Below are positions 5,127 to 13,721 of a stretch of DNA of 20,600 nucleotides, one piece after another. This DNA comes from Desulfobacteraceae bacterium. GTDB lineage: Bacteria; Desulfobacterota; Desulfobacteria; Desulfobacterales; Desulfobacteraceae. The position numbers and the translations under genes are program-made. The stretch covers positions 1 to 20,600 of the forward strand of contig PIVQ01000055.1 in assembly GCA_003354055.1 (NCBI GenBank). Direction: 5' to 3'. The notes beneath the pieces were generated by a model. It saw only the letters and a list, made by a program, of their open reading frames with translations. It was not told where the DNA came from and did not search any database. Each line of letters starts with the position of its first letter. Position 1 is the stretch's first letter.

Positions 5127-7493
5127 TTAGCTGATCTCCATAGCGAATCCATGAACGCCGTTGGTAAGAAATGGCTTCTCCTGAATTATACACCTGCCTT
5201 TGTCCTCTTGGAGTTCGAGATGGGATTTCGGACCGAAAATTTTCGTGGTTTGGAAGATTTTATGGCCGATCTCAAGACGGGCAAGGGGAGTGACGGTGGC
5301 TGAATACTTCTCAAAAAATCGTTTCTCATCAAAATACCGCATTGCATTTTCTTCATGATCGACAAGCTGCTCGTTTACCTGTTCGAATAGTACATGAATT
5401 TCGTCCTGAGCTCTAATGGTATTCTTGATCTCTGTTTCAGCATCGGTCCACTTTTTTTTAAGCCGTTTTATTCTTTGAGCCGCTTGCTGGGCAGCAAACG
5501 CGTCGGTTTCAAAGTTCAAGCTCTCCAAATGCACTTTACAGGCCTTTAGCTCGTTTATGGCTGTTTTCTGGATTTGGGTGGTATCAGCGATTAACCGGTG
5601 CAGGCGGGTATCCTTTTTCCGGAGCGTTGTAATTTGTTCCCGTAAAGGCAATATATCTTCCTTGCACTTGGCAATTTTGTTCTCAAGAACTTTAACCAAT
5701 TTGTCTGTGTGGTCATTTACCCCTATTTTTAAATGCGTTAGGCTGGACAGGGTCCCGGCTTTTTTAGTCTGGATACCCTGTTTTGCACTGACTCTGGAGC
5801 CAATAATATGGCCGGATTGATTGTCCACCCGACCGCTGGTCAGAATTTTAGAATCCAGGATTTCCTTTTCCACCCTAACGGTTTCAAATGCGCTGATTCT
5901 GCTTTTGTTGACATAGCCGGCATTCAGGTTTGCAGCTGAAATCACTGTGGAGTCGACGATTCCTTTTTTTACCTTGATATCCCCGGTCAGCTCAACGGTT
6001 GCCCCTTCCAGTGCAAGGGCGGTCAGGTGAATGCCCTTAACTGAAAAACCCGGCCTGACAATGCCTTTTACTACAATATGGCCCTTGAAGTTTATGTTCC
6101 CGGTGCCATAGTTGACATCCCCGTTGATGATCAGGTCCTTGCTGACGGTCACCGTACCTTTGGAATCCACAAAAGGCCGGCCGGTTTCATCGGCATATAC
6201 TTTTAAGGCGTCTTTGGAAAACGTGGTGCCGGTACCGGCAAAAATATTCTGGTCGGAAGGTATCGCAGGCGGGATGGTAAATCCGTAGACTGTCATCCCC
6301 GAATTCCCTGTTTCAGGTGGGGTTTTGACAGCCAAAAGATCACCTTTTTCAACATAGGGGACTTTACCCCGGTCTTTAAAATCAATTGTCCCGTCCGGTA
6401 AAATACGACCCGCATTTTGGTAGTCTATGTCAAAGTGGTATTTTACACTTCCTTTTTGACCAGGGTCAGGAGGCTTTCCTTCTGCCACAGCCAGTTTTTT
6501 TTCGGGTCCCTTAAGCCAGTCAGCAATATTATCATGGGAAATGGAACCGAAAAATATTTCATTTTCTATCAAGTAGTTCATTACAACCGCTGCCGTAATC
6601 CATTTTGGAAGGGTGGGGGTCTTTTTCTCAAGCCATGCCGTAATGTGGTCATCTGAAAGGATCAGTTCCAGGTATGTAGAAAATAAATCTTTAGATTCTT
6701 CAGAGGTAAAATTTAACTGTGGGTGGGCAGGCTTTTCTTTTATTGCTTCTCCCAGGCCTTGCTCTACCAGGTTGGCCAAAGCAAAATCCACTGCCGGTGA
6801 CACAGCAGCAGGTGTCTCAGTCCCGGGGATGTACGACATTGTCAGGCTATCCGGATCCCAATCAGGACAAAAACCGTCAGCCAGCTTACGAAAGAGCGTT
6901 TTTAGAGCCTGATCGCCAGAATCAAAATATCTGTCGCAATCCGCCGGGGACACGGGCAGTCGTGATGCCAGAGATGACAGTCTCTTTATTTGCCTGTCCA
7001 GTTTTCGCCTGTTCAGGGCCTCTTTTTTCTTAAAATTTTGTGCCGCTTTGTATAACTGGTCATTCTGGCGCTGTACCAATTGTTGGAACCATTGTTTTTC
7101 TTTCCTCTGCAAAAAGGTCTGGTGGCAGTCGTTGGCCCGTTGTACCAGGTCTTGCCCGGAGAACGGAAAGCACATACAGGCCTGTACATCAGTTTTGTTG
7201 ATCATGTGGATCAGCAGTTCTTTTTCCTGTGCCGGAATAAGGAGTAGCTTTTGGGTGAGGGGAGAAAATTCCGAGGCCAGTTTAAACAAGGTTTCAAGGC
7301 CCATGGGGGCAGGTTCGGACCCGGAGATCAGTATACTGAACGGTGGCGTTTGGGTTTCCGACAATTTGTTAACAGCTTCCTGATCATTGGTGATGACGAC
7401 AACCTCCCAGCCGGCTGCCGTCAGTATATTGCGTACCTTTTCTGTCGGGCAATTTCGGCTATCAACCACCAGTGCCGATAAATTTTCCATCAT
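5127..7493 (-). CDS. FapA/DUF342 protein with N-terminal pseudo-receiver and C-terminal coiled coil
   Basis: Starting at ATG 7493 the protein has 788 residues. Residues 5-120 fold-match a CheY-like receiver, but the acceptor aspartate is replaced by Ser57 and the conserved lysine before Pro110 by Phe109, so it should not be phosphorylated. A helical linker and a variable region follow to about 345. Residues about 350-590 are a typical FapA/DUF342 repeated beta structure with many Gly/Val turns (for example GDVNYGTGNINFKGH). Residues about 592-725 form a charged coiled coil, then a short beta tail. FapA proteins are linked to flagellar, polymer or surface regulation in bacteria, with no settled biochemical activity. 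The start is set by an ATGA overlap with the upstream receiver gene and an AAGGAAA ribosome site. It is the last gene of the cluster. Confidence 0.85.
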   Translation of the reverse strand: MMENLSALVVDSRNCPTEKVRNILTAAGWEVVVITNDQEAVNKLSETQTPPFSILISGSEPAPMGLETLFKLASEFSPLTQKLLLIPAQEKELLIHMINKTDVQACMCFPFSGQDLVQRANDCHQTFLQRKEKQWFQQLVQRQNDQLYKAAQNFKKKEALNRRKLDRQIKRLSSLASRLPVSPADCDRYFDSGDQALKTLFRKLADGFCPDWDPDSLTMSYIPGTETPAAVSPAVDFALANLVEQGLGEAIKEKPAHPQLNFTSEESKDLFSTYLELILSDDHITAWLEKKTPTLPKWITAAVVMNYLIENEIFFGSISHDNIADWLKGPEKKLAVAEGKPPDPGQKGSVKYHFDIDYQNAGRILPDGTIDFKDRGKVPYVEKGDLLAVKTPPETGNSGMTVYGFTIPPAIPSDQNIFAGTGTTFSKDALKVYADETGRPFVDSKGTVTVSKDLIINGDVNYGTGNINFKGHIVVKGIVRPGFSVKGIHLTALALEGATVELTGDIKVKKGIVDSTVISAANLNAGYVNKSRISAFETVRVEKEILDSKILTSGRVDNQSGHIIGSRVSAKQGIQTKKAGTLSSLTHLKIGVNDHTDKLVKVLENKIAKCKEDILPLREQITTLRKKDTRLHRLIADTTQIQKTAINELKACKVHLESLNFETDAFAAQQAAQRIKRLKKKWTDAETEIKNTIRAQDEIHVLFEQVNEQLVDHEENAMRYFDEKRFFEKYSATVTPLARLEIGHKIFQTTKIFGPKSHLELQEDKGRCIIQEKPFLTNGVHGFAMEIS

Positions 7494-8215
7494 TTGATTT
7501 CCTTGTTTGGTAAGGCCTTTGTCAGTAGATGACATTCTGTATAAAGGGCTTTTTGGCAATAGGCAAACAACCGGTCAAAGGTGCCGGCATCTGGAAGGGT
7601 TTTCCCGGTGAGGGCGGTTTCCATCTTTGCCATGGTTTCTTTAATTCCCCCTGGTGATGCCGCAAGGATTTTTTCAAACCGGCTGATGTTTTGGCCCATG
7701 CCGTTTATCTTTCGTTCATGTTTTTCTGCGATTTCCATAAGATCGCTGTCCAGCCGGTAAAGTTTTCGGTTTTTTTCTTTGGCAATGTCAAAGAGCCGGT
7801 CACGTTCCAGTATCTCTTCGTATTGTTTCAATCCGGACCGTATGCTTTCCATCAGATCTTCATCGTCCCAGGGTTTTAGAATATACTTGTGGACCGCTCC
7901 CTTGTTTATGGAATCAATAATAATCTCACAGTCCGAATAGGCGGTGACAAGAAACCTTAGGGGCTGGGGCCGGATTTTTCTGACACGGGCCAGAAACTCA
8001 ATGCCCTGCATGCCGGGCATGCGCTGGTCCGACAATATCAGGGAAAAAGGACGTTCCGATGAGTTGAGCAGGTCCAGAGCATCTTGTGCATTTGTTTTGT
8101 ATGTGAAATCAATATCAGCCATTATAAGCAAGCGGCACATGGCCTTTCCGATGGCTTCTTCATCATCAACGATCATCACCCGGTGGTTCTCCCGATGGTT
8201 ATACGGAGGATTCAT
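7490..8215 (-). CDS. Response regulator: receiver plus coiled-coil tail, no DNA-binding domain
   Basis: This 241-residue protein has an intact receiver in residues 12-130: acidic pair D17/D18, acceptor D63 in LSDQRMPGMQG, switch TAYS, and K114 in ILKPWDDED. This is the subfamily seen in receivers that precede HD-GYP or kinase modules. The rest (about 130-241) is helical and charged, with no known output or HTH motif, so it probably acts through protein contacts. An obvious candidate partner is the adjacent FapA-like protein, whose start it overlaps (ATGA). It begins inside the last 17 bases of the membrane kinase gene, with a GAGGT ribosome site at 8224-8228. The partner kinase is probably the product of that upstream gene. 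Confidence 0.9.
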   Translation of the reverse strand: MNPPYNHRENHRVMIVDDEEAIGKAMCRLLIMADIDFTYKTNAQDALDLLNSSERPFSLILSDQRMPGMQGIEFLARVRKIRPQPLRFLVTAYSDCEIIIDSINKGAVHKYILKPWDDEDLMESIRSGLKQYEEILERDRLFDIAKEKNRKLYRLDSDLMEIAEKHERKINGMGQNISRFEKILAASPGGIKETMAKMETALTGKTLPDAGTFDRLFAYCQKALYTECHLLTKALPNKEIK

Positions 8216-10565
8216 TTTTTATAACCTCATTTTTAAGGGGTAAGGGAAAGTTCAGCGTAAACGTAGCCCCTTTTCCATGTCCGTCACTTTTAATGGAAAG
8301 GGTACCGTGGCAGGACTCGATAAAATTTTTAGTATAGTAAAGACCAAACCCTGACGAGCCTTTGCTGGAAATACCGTATTTGAAGATTTCTTCAAGCCGG
8401 TCCTTTTTGATGCCGATCCCGGTGTCTGATATTTCAAAGATGATGTTGTCGTGCTCTTGATATGTGCGGATATCGATCTGATGGTCGGTTTTCTCTATGT
8501 GACTATCAATGGCATCACAGGCATTTTTCATCAAATTAATAACCACCTGCATCAATTTGTTTTTTTCTGTCAGGTAATAGGGAAGGTCCTGGGTCAAGAT
8601 TTTATTTAATTTGATGTGTCTTTTATTAAAACTGCCCTCCTGAATTTTTATTGCGTCTTCAACCAGGCTGTTTAGGTTTACCCGCTCTATAGTTTCTTTC
8701 ATCGTCGGTGCATATGCCCGGTTTGCGGTCAATATTGTGGCAATATACTCTATGCCTGCTAAAATTTTATCCAATAGTTCTTCGGATTTATGATTATCAA
8801 TTGCCAGTTCCGCGATCAGTTCCCCCATGAGTTCAAAAACCTGTATTCCCCTTGGATTCTTTTTAATATAAAGGGACAGATCATCCTTAAATTCGTACAT
8901 GTCCTGGTAGCATTTTTCAAGGTAAGTCTCAAGTTTGCCGTCATACTTTGATTTTAGTTTTGAGGCGGTAAGGGAAACCGGTGTGATGGCATTACCGATA
9001 TTATGAAGCATCATGGACGATAATTGCACGCGTCCTGCTTCAAGGGCTTTGTTTACAAGAATCTTTTGGGCCTTTTCCAGTTCAGAGGTTCGGTCCAATA
9101 CTAACTTCTCCAGATTTTTCCGGTGGTTTTCCAGTTCCGTTTCCGCCTGTTTTCTTTGGGTGACATCCCTTAAAATCACGATAAGATGCCATTTTTGGGC
9201 CAATTTCATACCGGAAAAAGAAACTTCTGCAGGAAAGCGTTGGCCGTCATTGCGCTGTGCTGTAATTTCAATGGTGGTGCCCATGGATTCACCCATACCG
9301 GTTTGGCTAAAGGACAGGTATTCTTTTTTGAACCATCCAAGGTCCTCTTCAGGTGCCATGCCGGCACAAAAATCGCTGTTCAGGGCCTCTTTTTCCGACA
9401 GGTTGAAAATTTGGGCTGCCGAGTGGTTCCAGAAACAGACCTTTCCCTCGTTGTCCAGCATTAAAATAGCGTCCTTGGCAGCTGTGCAGATCTTCCTGAA
9501 TTTTTCTTCGCTCTCTTTCAGTGTTTGCTCCAGTTGACTGCGAATTTTGATTACTGTTTCAAGTTGTTTGTTTCGGGCCGCAATTTCTTCTTTTAGGATT
9601 TTTTCTTCCGCCAGATGTGTTTTCAGGACCAGTTCCCTTGCACTCATGCGCCAGAGTATATATGCAACTCCTGCTGCAAGCACAGCCAGGATAGCCATGG
9701 CTAATAGTAGAAAAGAGGGGCTGTCATAGCCGAACTCCTGGACCGGAATTGCCTGGTTCATGGTAAACGGCGTACCCTCTATCGTGGTTTTAATACCGGT
9801 ATACTCAATGTTTTTCTCTTTCGAAATCGAGATGGTAAACCGGGTTGGGGTCAACTCTGCTACGCCGATCATTTTTTTCACCATCTCGGGTGGCTGGATC
9901 GGATAGGCTGACATCCCTCCCGGTCCGCCGAAATTGATGAATATAGGGTGATCTTCCGGGGTATGTCCAGCATGGATTGCATCAATTGATGTGGTCTCAA
10001 TATTTATGCAGGCCACCAGGAATCCCTTGAATACACCTCTGTAAAAATAGGGGCTTTCTGCAATAATCGAGAGCTTTTGGCGCTGAAACATCGTCCGGAA
10101 ACGGACTCCTTGTTCCTTGACACTGCCTGTAAAACTAAAAGGGTGATTTTTACCGGAAGAAATCAGTTTTTTTCCGTTAATATCATGGAGGGCTATACAC
10201 CTGAATACATTCTTTCCAGCCAGTTTTCGATTCTGTATTAACAGGTCGAACCGGTTTTTGATTTGCACCAAAACGTTTTTTAATTCATTTTCACCGGAGA
10301 TCCCAATGGTATTTTTTGCAAAGTAGGTTGTCAGTTCCCAGGCCTGGGACAGGGTGAGCAAATCCTGTCTCCGTTCTGCAAAATAGTACTTGGCAGTGGA
10401 GGCATGCTTTTCAAGATCATGTATCATGTGTGTCAGGGATGCTTCCTGAAGTTTTGTTTGGGTTCTGTAGTTGATCACCATCAAACTGGTTAAAAAACCG
10501 ATTAATACCGCACCGGTAACACACGACATCCAGTTTTCGGCTGTAAATTTTCTTAAGCTACCCAT
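8199..10565 (-). CDS. Membrane histidine kinase: Cache-like sensor, PAS, unusual H-box, HATPase
   Basis: This 788-residue kinase has transmembrane helices at about 14-32 and 284-306. They enclose a roughly 250-residue periplasmic region that looks like a double Cache sensor (FRCIALHDINGKKL and SPYFYRGVFKGFLVACINIE fit Cache strands). A coiled coil (310-355) leads to a PAS domain (about 352-475). Dimerisation helices follow with the phospho-acceptor H521 in MMLHNIGNAITP, which differs from the common HExRTPL box. The ATP-binding domain shows N681 (LMKNACDAID), D714TGIGI, SSKGSSGFGLYY and GKGATFTLNFP. It sits 15 bases downstream of the HD-GYP gene and overlaps the next receiver gene, so it is in the same operon. 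The ligand is unknown; Cache sensors often bind small carboxylates or amino acids. Confidence 0.92.
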   Translation of the reverse strand: MGSLRKFTAENWMSCVTGAVLIGFLTSLMVINYRTQTKLQEASLTHMIHDLEKHASTAKYYFAERRQDLLTLSQAWELTTYFAKNTIGISGENELKNVLVQIKNRFDLLIQNRKLAGKNVFRCIALHDINGKKLISSGKNHPFSFTGSVKEQGVRFRTMFQRQKLSIIAESPYFYRGVFKGFLVACINIETTSIDAIHAGHTPEDHPIFINFGGPGGMSAYPIQPPEMVKKMIGVAELTPTRFTISISKEKNIEYTGIKTTIEGTPFTMNQAIPVQEFGYDSPSFLLLAMAILAVLAAGVAYILWRMSARELVLKTHLAEEKILKEEIAARNKQLETVIKIRSQLEQTLKESEEKFRKICTAAKDAILMLDNEGKVCFWNHSAAQIFNLSEKEALNSDFCAGMAPEEDLGWFKKEYLSFSQTGMGESMGTTIEITAQRNDGQRFPAEVSFSGMKLAQKWHLIVILRDVTQRKQAETELENHRKNLEKLVLDRTSELEKAQKILVNKALEAGRVQLSSMMLHNIGNAITPVSLTASKLKSKYDGKLETYLEKCYQDMYEFKDDLSLYIKKNPRGIQVFELMGELIAELAIDNHKSEELLDKILAGIEYIATILTANRAYAPTMKETIERVNLNSLVEDAIKIQEGSFNKRHIKLNKILTQDLPYYLTEKNKLMQVVINLMKNACDAIDSHIEKTDHQIDIRTYQEHDNIIFEISDTGIGIKKDRLEEIFKYGISSKGSSGFGLYYTKNFIESCHGTLSIKSDGHGKGATFTLNFPLPLKNEVIKNESSV

Positions 10566-10580
10566 GGTGGAACCCTTTTC

Positions 10581-11999
10581 TTATGTGTTATCTTCATTTG
10601 CCAGGCCAGAGACTTCTTTACGCATCCTTTGCCATTCCAGGGTGTTTCTAATGGTGGCATTCAACTCTTCACTTCTCCAGGGGATGGCCACAAGTTTGTG
10701 GATACCGCCCTCATTGATAATGGTCATGGTTTTATCCGGGGCTGTATGATTGCAGAGCATCATGCGGATCACCTTCGGATGTTTTCTTTGAAGGGTCTTT
10801 AAAAATTGGATGCCGGTCATACCGGATAATTGTTCGTCGCAGCAAACAATATCCACCGTGAATTTGTCCAGGAGGGTAAGGGCCTCCGGCGGATCAGATG
10901 CTGTCAGGATCTGATATGGAGGATGGTCAAGGGCCAAAATAAGGTCGGATAAAGTCTGATCAATCCCTGACAGAATTAGAATAACCGCCCGGTTGTGCTC
11001 TGGATCGCCCTCTTCCAAGGTTTGTTCCCGATCCAGAATTCGGACAAATACATCCACCAGATTCGAATCAAACTGGGTGCCTCTGCTTTCCAAAAGAATC
11101 CGCCTGGCCTGTTCTCTATCCATGCCCCTCCGATAGGGGCGATCTGACGTCATTGCATCAAAGGTGTCTGCAATGGCGATGATTCTGGAACAAAGATGGA
11201 TCTGTTCACCGGCCAATCCGTCAGGGTATCCCCGGCCGTCCCATCTTTCATGATGCTGACGGATGAAGAGACTGGCTGTTTTTAAGTGGCCGACGGCATG
11301 GGTTAGTTCAAATCCCTGGATGGTGTGTTGTTCCATGATTTTACGCTGGTCGGTTGTCAAGACTCCCTGATCGAGTAAAATATTTTCTGCCACACCGATT
11401 TTACCGCAATCATGGAGCAATGCACCATAAATCAGGTGGGATTGTAAATCCTGCGGCAATCCGATAGCCTTGGCTATTTGGAGTGAATAGGAGCGAACCC
11501 GCGAACAATGCCCCTTTGTATACGGGTCTTTGAGTTCAATGGCTTCGGCCAGGGCCATGACGGTTTCGAAATTTGACCGGTCCAACTGCCCTCTTATCTT
11601 GATTTGTTCTGCATCTGATTCCAGTTGCAGGGCCAGGCCTTTTTTAATATCGGAAATCAATTCCGTTTCATCAAATGGCTTAGTGAAAAAGCGGTAGATC
11701 TCTCCTTGATTGATGGCTTTTTGAATCACCTCTTTTTCGGAAAAGGCAGTCAGTAGAATCCGGAGGACGTCGGGGTGGCTTTCTTTGATATGGAGCATTA
11801 ACTCAAGGCCTGTCATGTCAGGCATCCTATGATCTGATACGATCAATGGGAAATGACGGTTTTTGAGAATCTCAAGGGCCTGTGCACCACTGGTGGCGGT
11901 GACGGATTCAAGGCCGTTCAATCTAAGGATGCGGGTCAGGCTTTCCAAAATCAAAGGGTCATCATCCACAAGAAGGATGGTATTTTTAATAAATTGCAT
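10581..11999 (-). CDS. REC-HD-GYP-REC protein, c-di-GMP phosphodiesterase type
   Basis: With the start at 11999 the protein has 472 residues. The first receiver (about 5-122) is intact, with D56 in VSDHRMPDMTG and K107 in FTKPFDE. The HD-GYP domain (about 140-330) shows H164, the H196-D197 pair in HDCGKIG, H225, H249/H250 in HHERWDG, R-G257-Y258-P259, and IADTFDAMTSDRPYR. This is the RpfG-like set for hydrolysing cyclic di-GMP. A second receiver (about 338-455) keeps acceptor D388 (CCDEQLSGMTG), but its conserved lysine is Ile439 (AIPWRSEE). The start was chosen because AGAGGAAA (rc of about 12003-12010) precedes ATG 11999. The upstream in-frame ATG at 12074 would overlap the kinase gene and lacks a ribosome site. 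Confidence 0.92.
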   Translation of the reverse strand: MQFIKNTILLVDDDPLILESLTRILRLNGLESVTATSGAQALEILKNRHFPLIVSDHRMPDMTGLELMLHIKESHPDVLRILLTAFSEKEVIQKAINQGEIYRFFTKPFDETELISDIKKGLALQLESDAEQIKIRGQLDRSNFETVMALAEAIELKDPYTKGHCSRVRSYSLQIAKAIGLPQDLQSHLIYGALLHDCGKIGVAENILLDQGVLTTDQRKIMEQHTIQGFELTHAVGHLKTASLFIRQHHERWDGRGYPDGLAGEQIHLCSRIIAIADTFDAMTSDRPYRRGMDREQARRILLESRGTQFDSNLVDVFVRILDREQTLEEGDPEHNRAVILILSGIDQTLSDLILALDHPPYQILTASDPPEALTLLDKFTVDIVCCDEQLSGMTGIQFLKTLQRKHPKVIRMMLCNHTAPDKTMTIINEGGIHKLVAIPWRSEELNATIRNTLEWQRMRKEVSGLANEDNT

Positions 12000-12037
12000 T
12001 TGTTTCCTCTTTGAAACAGGTGGCATTTTTAGTTTTC

Positions 12038-13423
12038 TTAGGTTCTGTGTACAGGTAGGAGAATGGTGAAACAAGTGCCTTCTCCAACTGTGCTGTCTGC
12101 ATGAATCCGTCCCTCATGAGCGTTAATGATTTCGTAGGCGACGCTTAATCCAAGTCCGGTTCCCGTTCCCACAGGCTTGGTGGTAAAAAAGGGATCAAAG
12201 AGTCTGGGAAGTTGCTCCTCCGGAATGCCCTGGCCTGTATCTGTAATTTTAATCTGGATGAACTGATCTGTTTTACGACGGCCGTTAGTGACCACGGCAG
12301 TGGAAATGTGAATGGTACCCTTTGTTTCAATGGCATGACCTGCATTGATCAGCAGGTTAAGCAACACCTGGCTGATCTTTTGAGGGTAACATTTTATTGG
12401 GGGCAAAGTATCAAGGTCTTTCGTGATGGTTGCCGATTGTTTCAGCTCATTTTCGACAATTTTCAATGTGGCGTTGATGGTTTCGTTGATGTCAACAAGG
12501 GTATAGTCAGACTCATCCTTTCTGGAAAATGTTTTCAGGTCCAGAACGATGTTTTTGATCCGCTCTATACCGCTGATGGTTTCATTGACCAGGCTCCCCA
12601 GATCTTCCATGATAAATTCGGTCTTGTGCTCTTCTTTAAACCTGTCGATTTTATCGTTCATAGCCCGGATATCATCTGAGCCAGTCCCTGCCATGGCTTC
12701 GTATAGCTGATTTAGAGCGGAAATTTTTTTCAGGTATTTTTTCAGGGCTGACAAATTTGCTTTAATGAAGGTAATGGGATTGTTTATTTCATGGGCCACA
12801 CCTGCGGCAAGCAAACCTATCGTCGCCATTTTTTCAGACTGAACGATCATGGCCGCCTGTTGTTTTACTTTTTCCTCAAGACTTTCATTGGCATCTTTCA
12901 GCTTTTTTTCCAGCCTATCCCTTTTTTTTTCAAGGTTCCACTCGTTGGAGAGCGCCCTTGCAAATTGAAGAATTTCTTCATGGTTAAAGGGCTTTCTAAG
13001 ATAAAACAGGTCTTCCCGTTTGGTGACGTTAATTATGTCTTCGGGTGTATACTCACTGTATGCGGTCACAATAAGAATTTTAATACCGGGGTCAAGCTGC
13101 CAGATTCTTTTTGAGGTTTCGGCACCGTCAATTCCCGGCATTTTCATATCGATAAAGGCAACTGCAAAGGGCTTGCCACAGTCTAGGGCCTTTTGAACCG
13201 CTTCTACTCCTTTATAACCGTTTTCCGCAAGGGTGACATCATAGTCTTCAAACGGCTTTTTTTCTACCCCGGTGGTATCATCCGGCTCAGAATCAAACAA
13301 AGCTCTTCCCTTGAGCAGGGCACTGGTATTGTGCAACGGCTGGGCAGGTGTAAATATATCCTGGTAAGTCTCTCGTATGCCTTCGTCGTCATCAATCACC
13401 AGAATTTTTCTATTTTCACTCAT
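12038..13423 (-). CDS. Receiver-histidine kinase (REC-HisKA-HATPase), cytoplasmic
   Basis: This 461-residue protein has no membrane segment. The receiver occupies residues 5-160, with D11-D13, acceptor D92 (FIDMKMPGIDG) and K144 (YLRKPF). It is about 35 residues longer than usual because an extra Ser/Asp-rich segment (about 25-60) separates helix 1 from strand 2. A coiled coil (160-195) follows. The kinase core has H211 in GVAHEINNPITF, N360 in LLINAGHAIE, D395TGQGIP, a DPFFTTKPVGTGTGLGLS lid, and a terminal GEGTCFTILLP. Sensing would come through phosphorylation of its receiver or through a partner such as the secreted Cache protein upstream. GAGGAAAAAGG directly precedes the ATG. The next gene begins 38 bases downstream. 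Confidence 0.92.
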   Translation of the reverse strand: MSENRKILVIDDDEGIRETYQDIFTPAQPLHNTSALLKGRALFDSEPDDTTGVEKKPFEDYDVTLAENGYKGVEAVQKALDCGKPFAVAFIDMKMPGIDGAETSKRIWQLDPGIKILIVTAYSEYTPEDIINVTKREDLFYLRKPFNHEEILQFARALSNEWNLEKKRDRLEKKLKDANESLEEKVKQQAAMIVQSEKMATIGLLAAGVAHEINNPITFIKANLSALKKYLKKISALNQLYEAMAGTGSDDIRAMNDKIDRFKEEHKTEFIMEDLGSLVNETISGIERIKNIVLDLKTFSRKDESDYTLVDINETINATLKIVENELKQSATITKDLDTLPPIKCYPQKISQVLLNLLINAGHAIETKGTIHISTAVVTNGRRKTDQFIQIKITDTGQGIPEEQLPRLFDPFFTTKPVGTGTGLGLSVAYEIINAHEGRIHADSTVGEGTCFTILLPVHRT

Positions 13424-13721
13424 CCTTTTTCCTCTCTATGCCACCTCTAAGGTCGGTATTTTTGTTGCAGAAAATATTTATCTTTTAAAAAAATAAAGCA
13501 ATACTTATGCTGAAATTTTATTTTTTGTATCGTTTTTTGCTGTTCGCCGGCGAAATGGATGTATGTTAAACCGTTATCCGCTGTCAAAACGAAAATTTTA
13601 GTATCATTTTGATAGCGAAAGTTCTGACTGTTTCTTTGGCAAATATGAATCCGGTATGGGATGGCAATAGGTAAGTGCAAAAGGGAGCAGGGAGAATTTA
13701 GCCAAAGAACAATTTCATCCA
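13424..13721. other. AT-rich intergenic region between Cache gene and receiver-kinase gene
   Basis: About 298 AT-rich bases lie upstream of the receiver-kinase gene. They contain a perfect 12-base palindrome TTCGCCGGCGAA at 13543-13554 and a shorter inverted repeat TATCA-TTT-TGATA (about 13602-13614), both possible regulator sites. A TTGACA is present on the minus strand nearby but has no good -10 at the right spacing. A 91-codon minus-strand frame here does not look like protein. A separate promoter for the downstream kinase operon is plausible but unproven. Confidence 0.35.

Noticed and set aside
12000..12074. N-terminal extension of the HD-GYP protein to ATG 12074
   Set aside because: It would overlap the kinase gene, has no ribosome site, and the extra residues are not receiver-like; ATG 11999 has a strong site.
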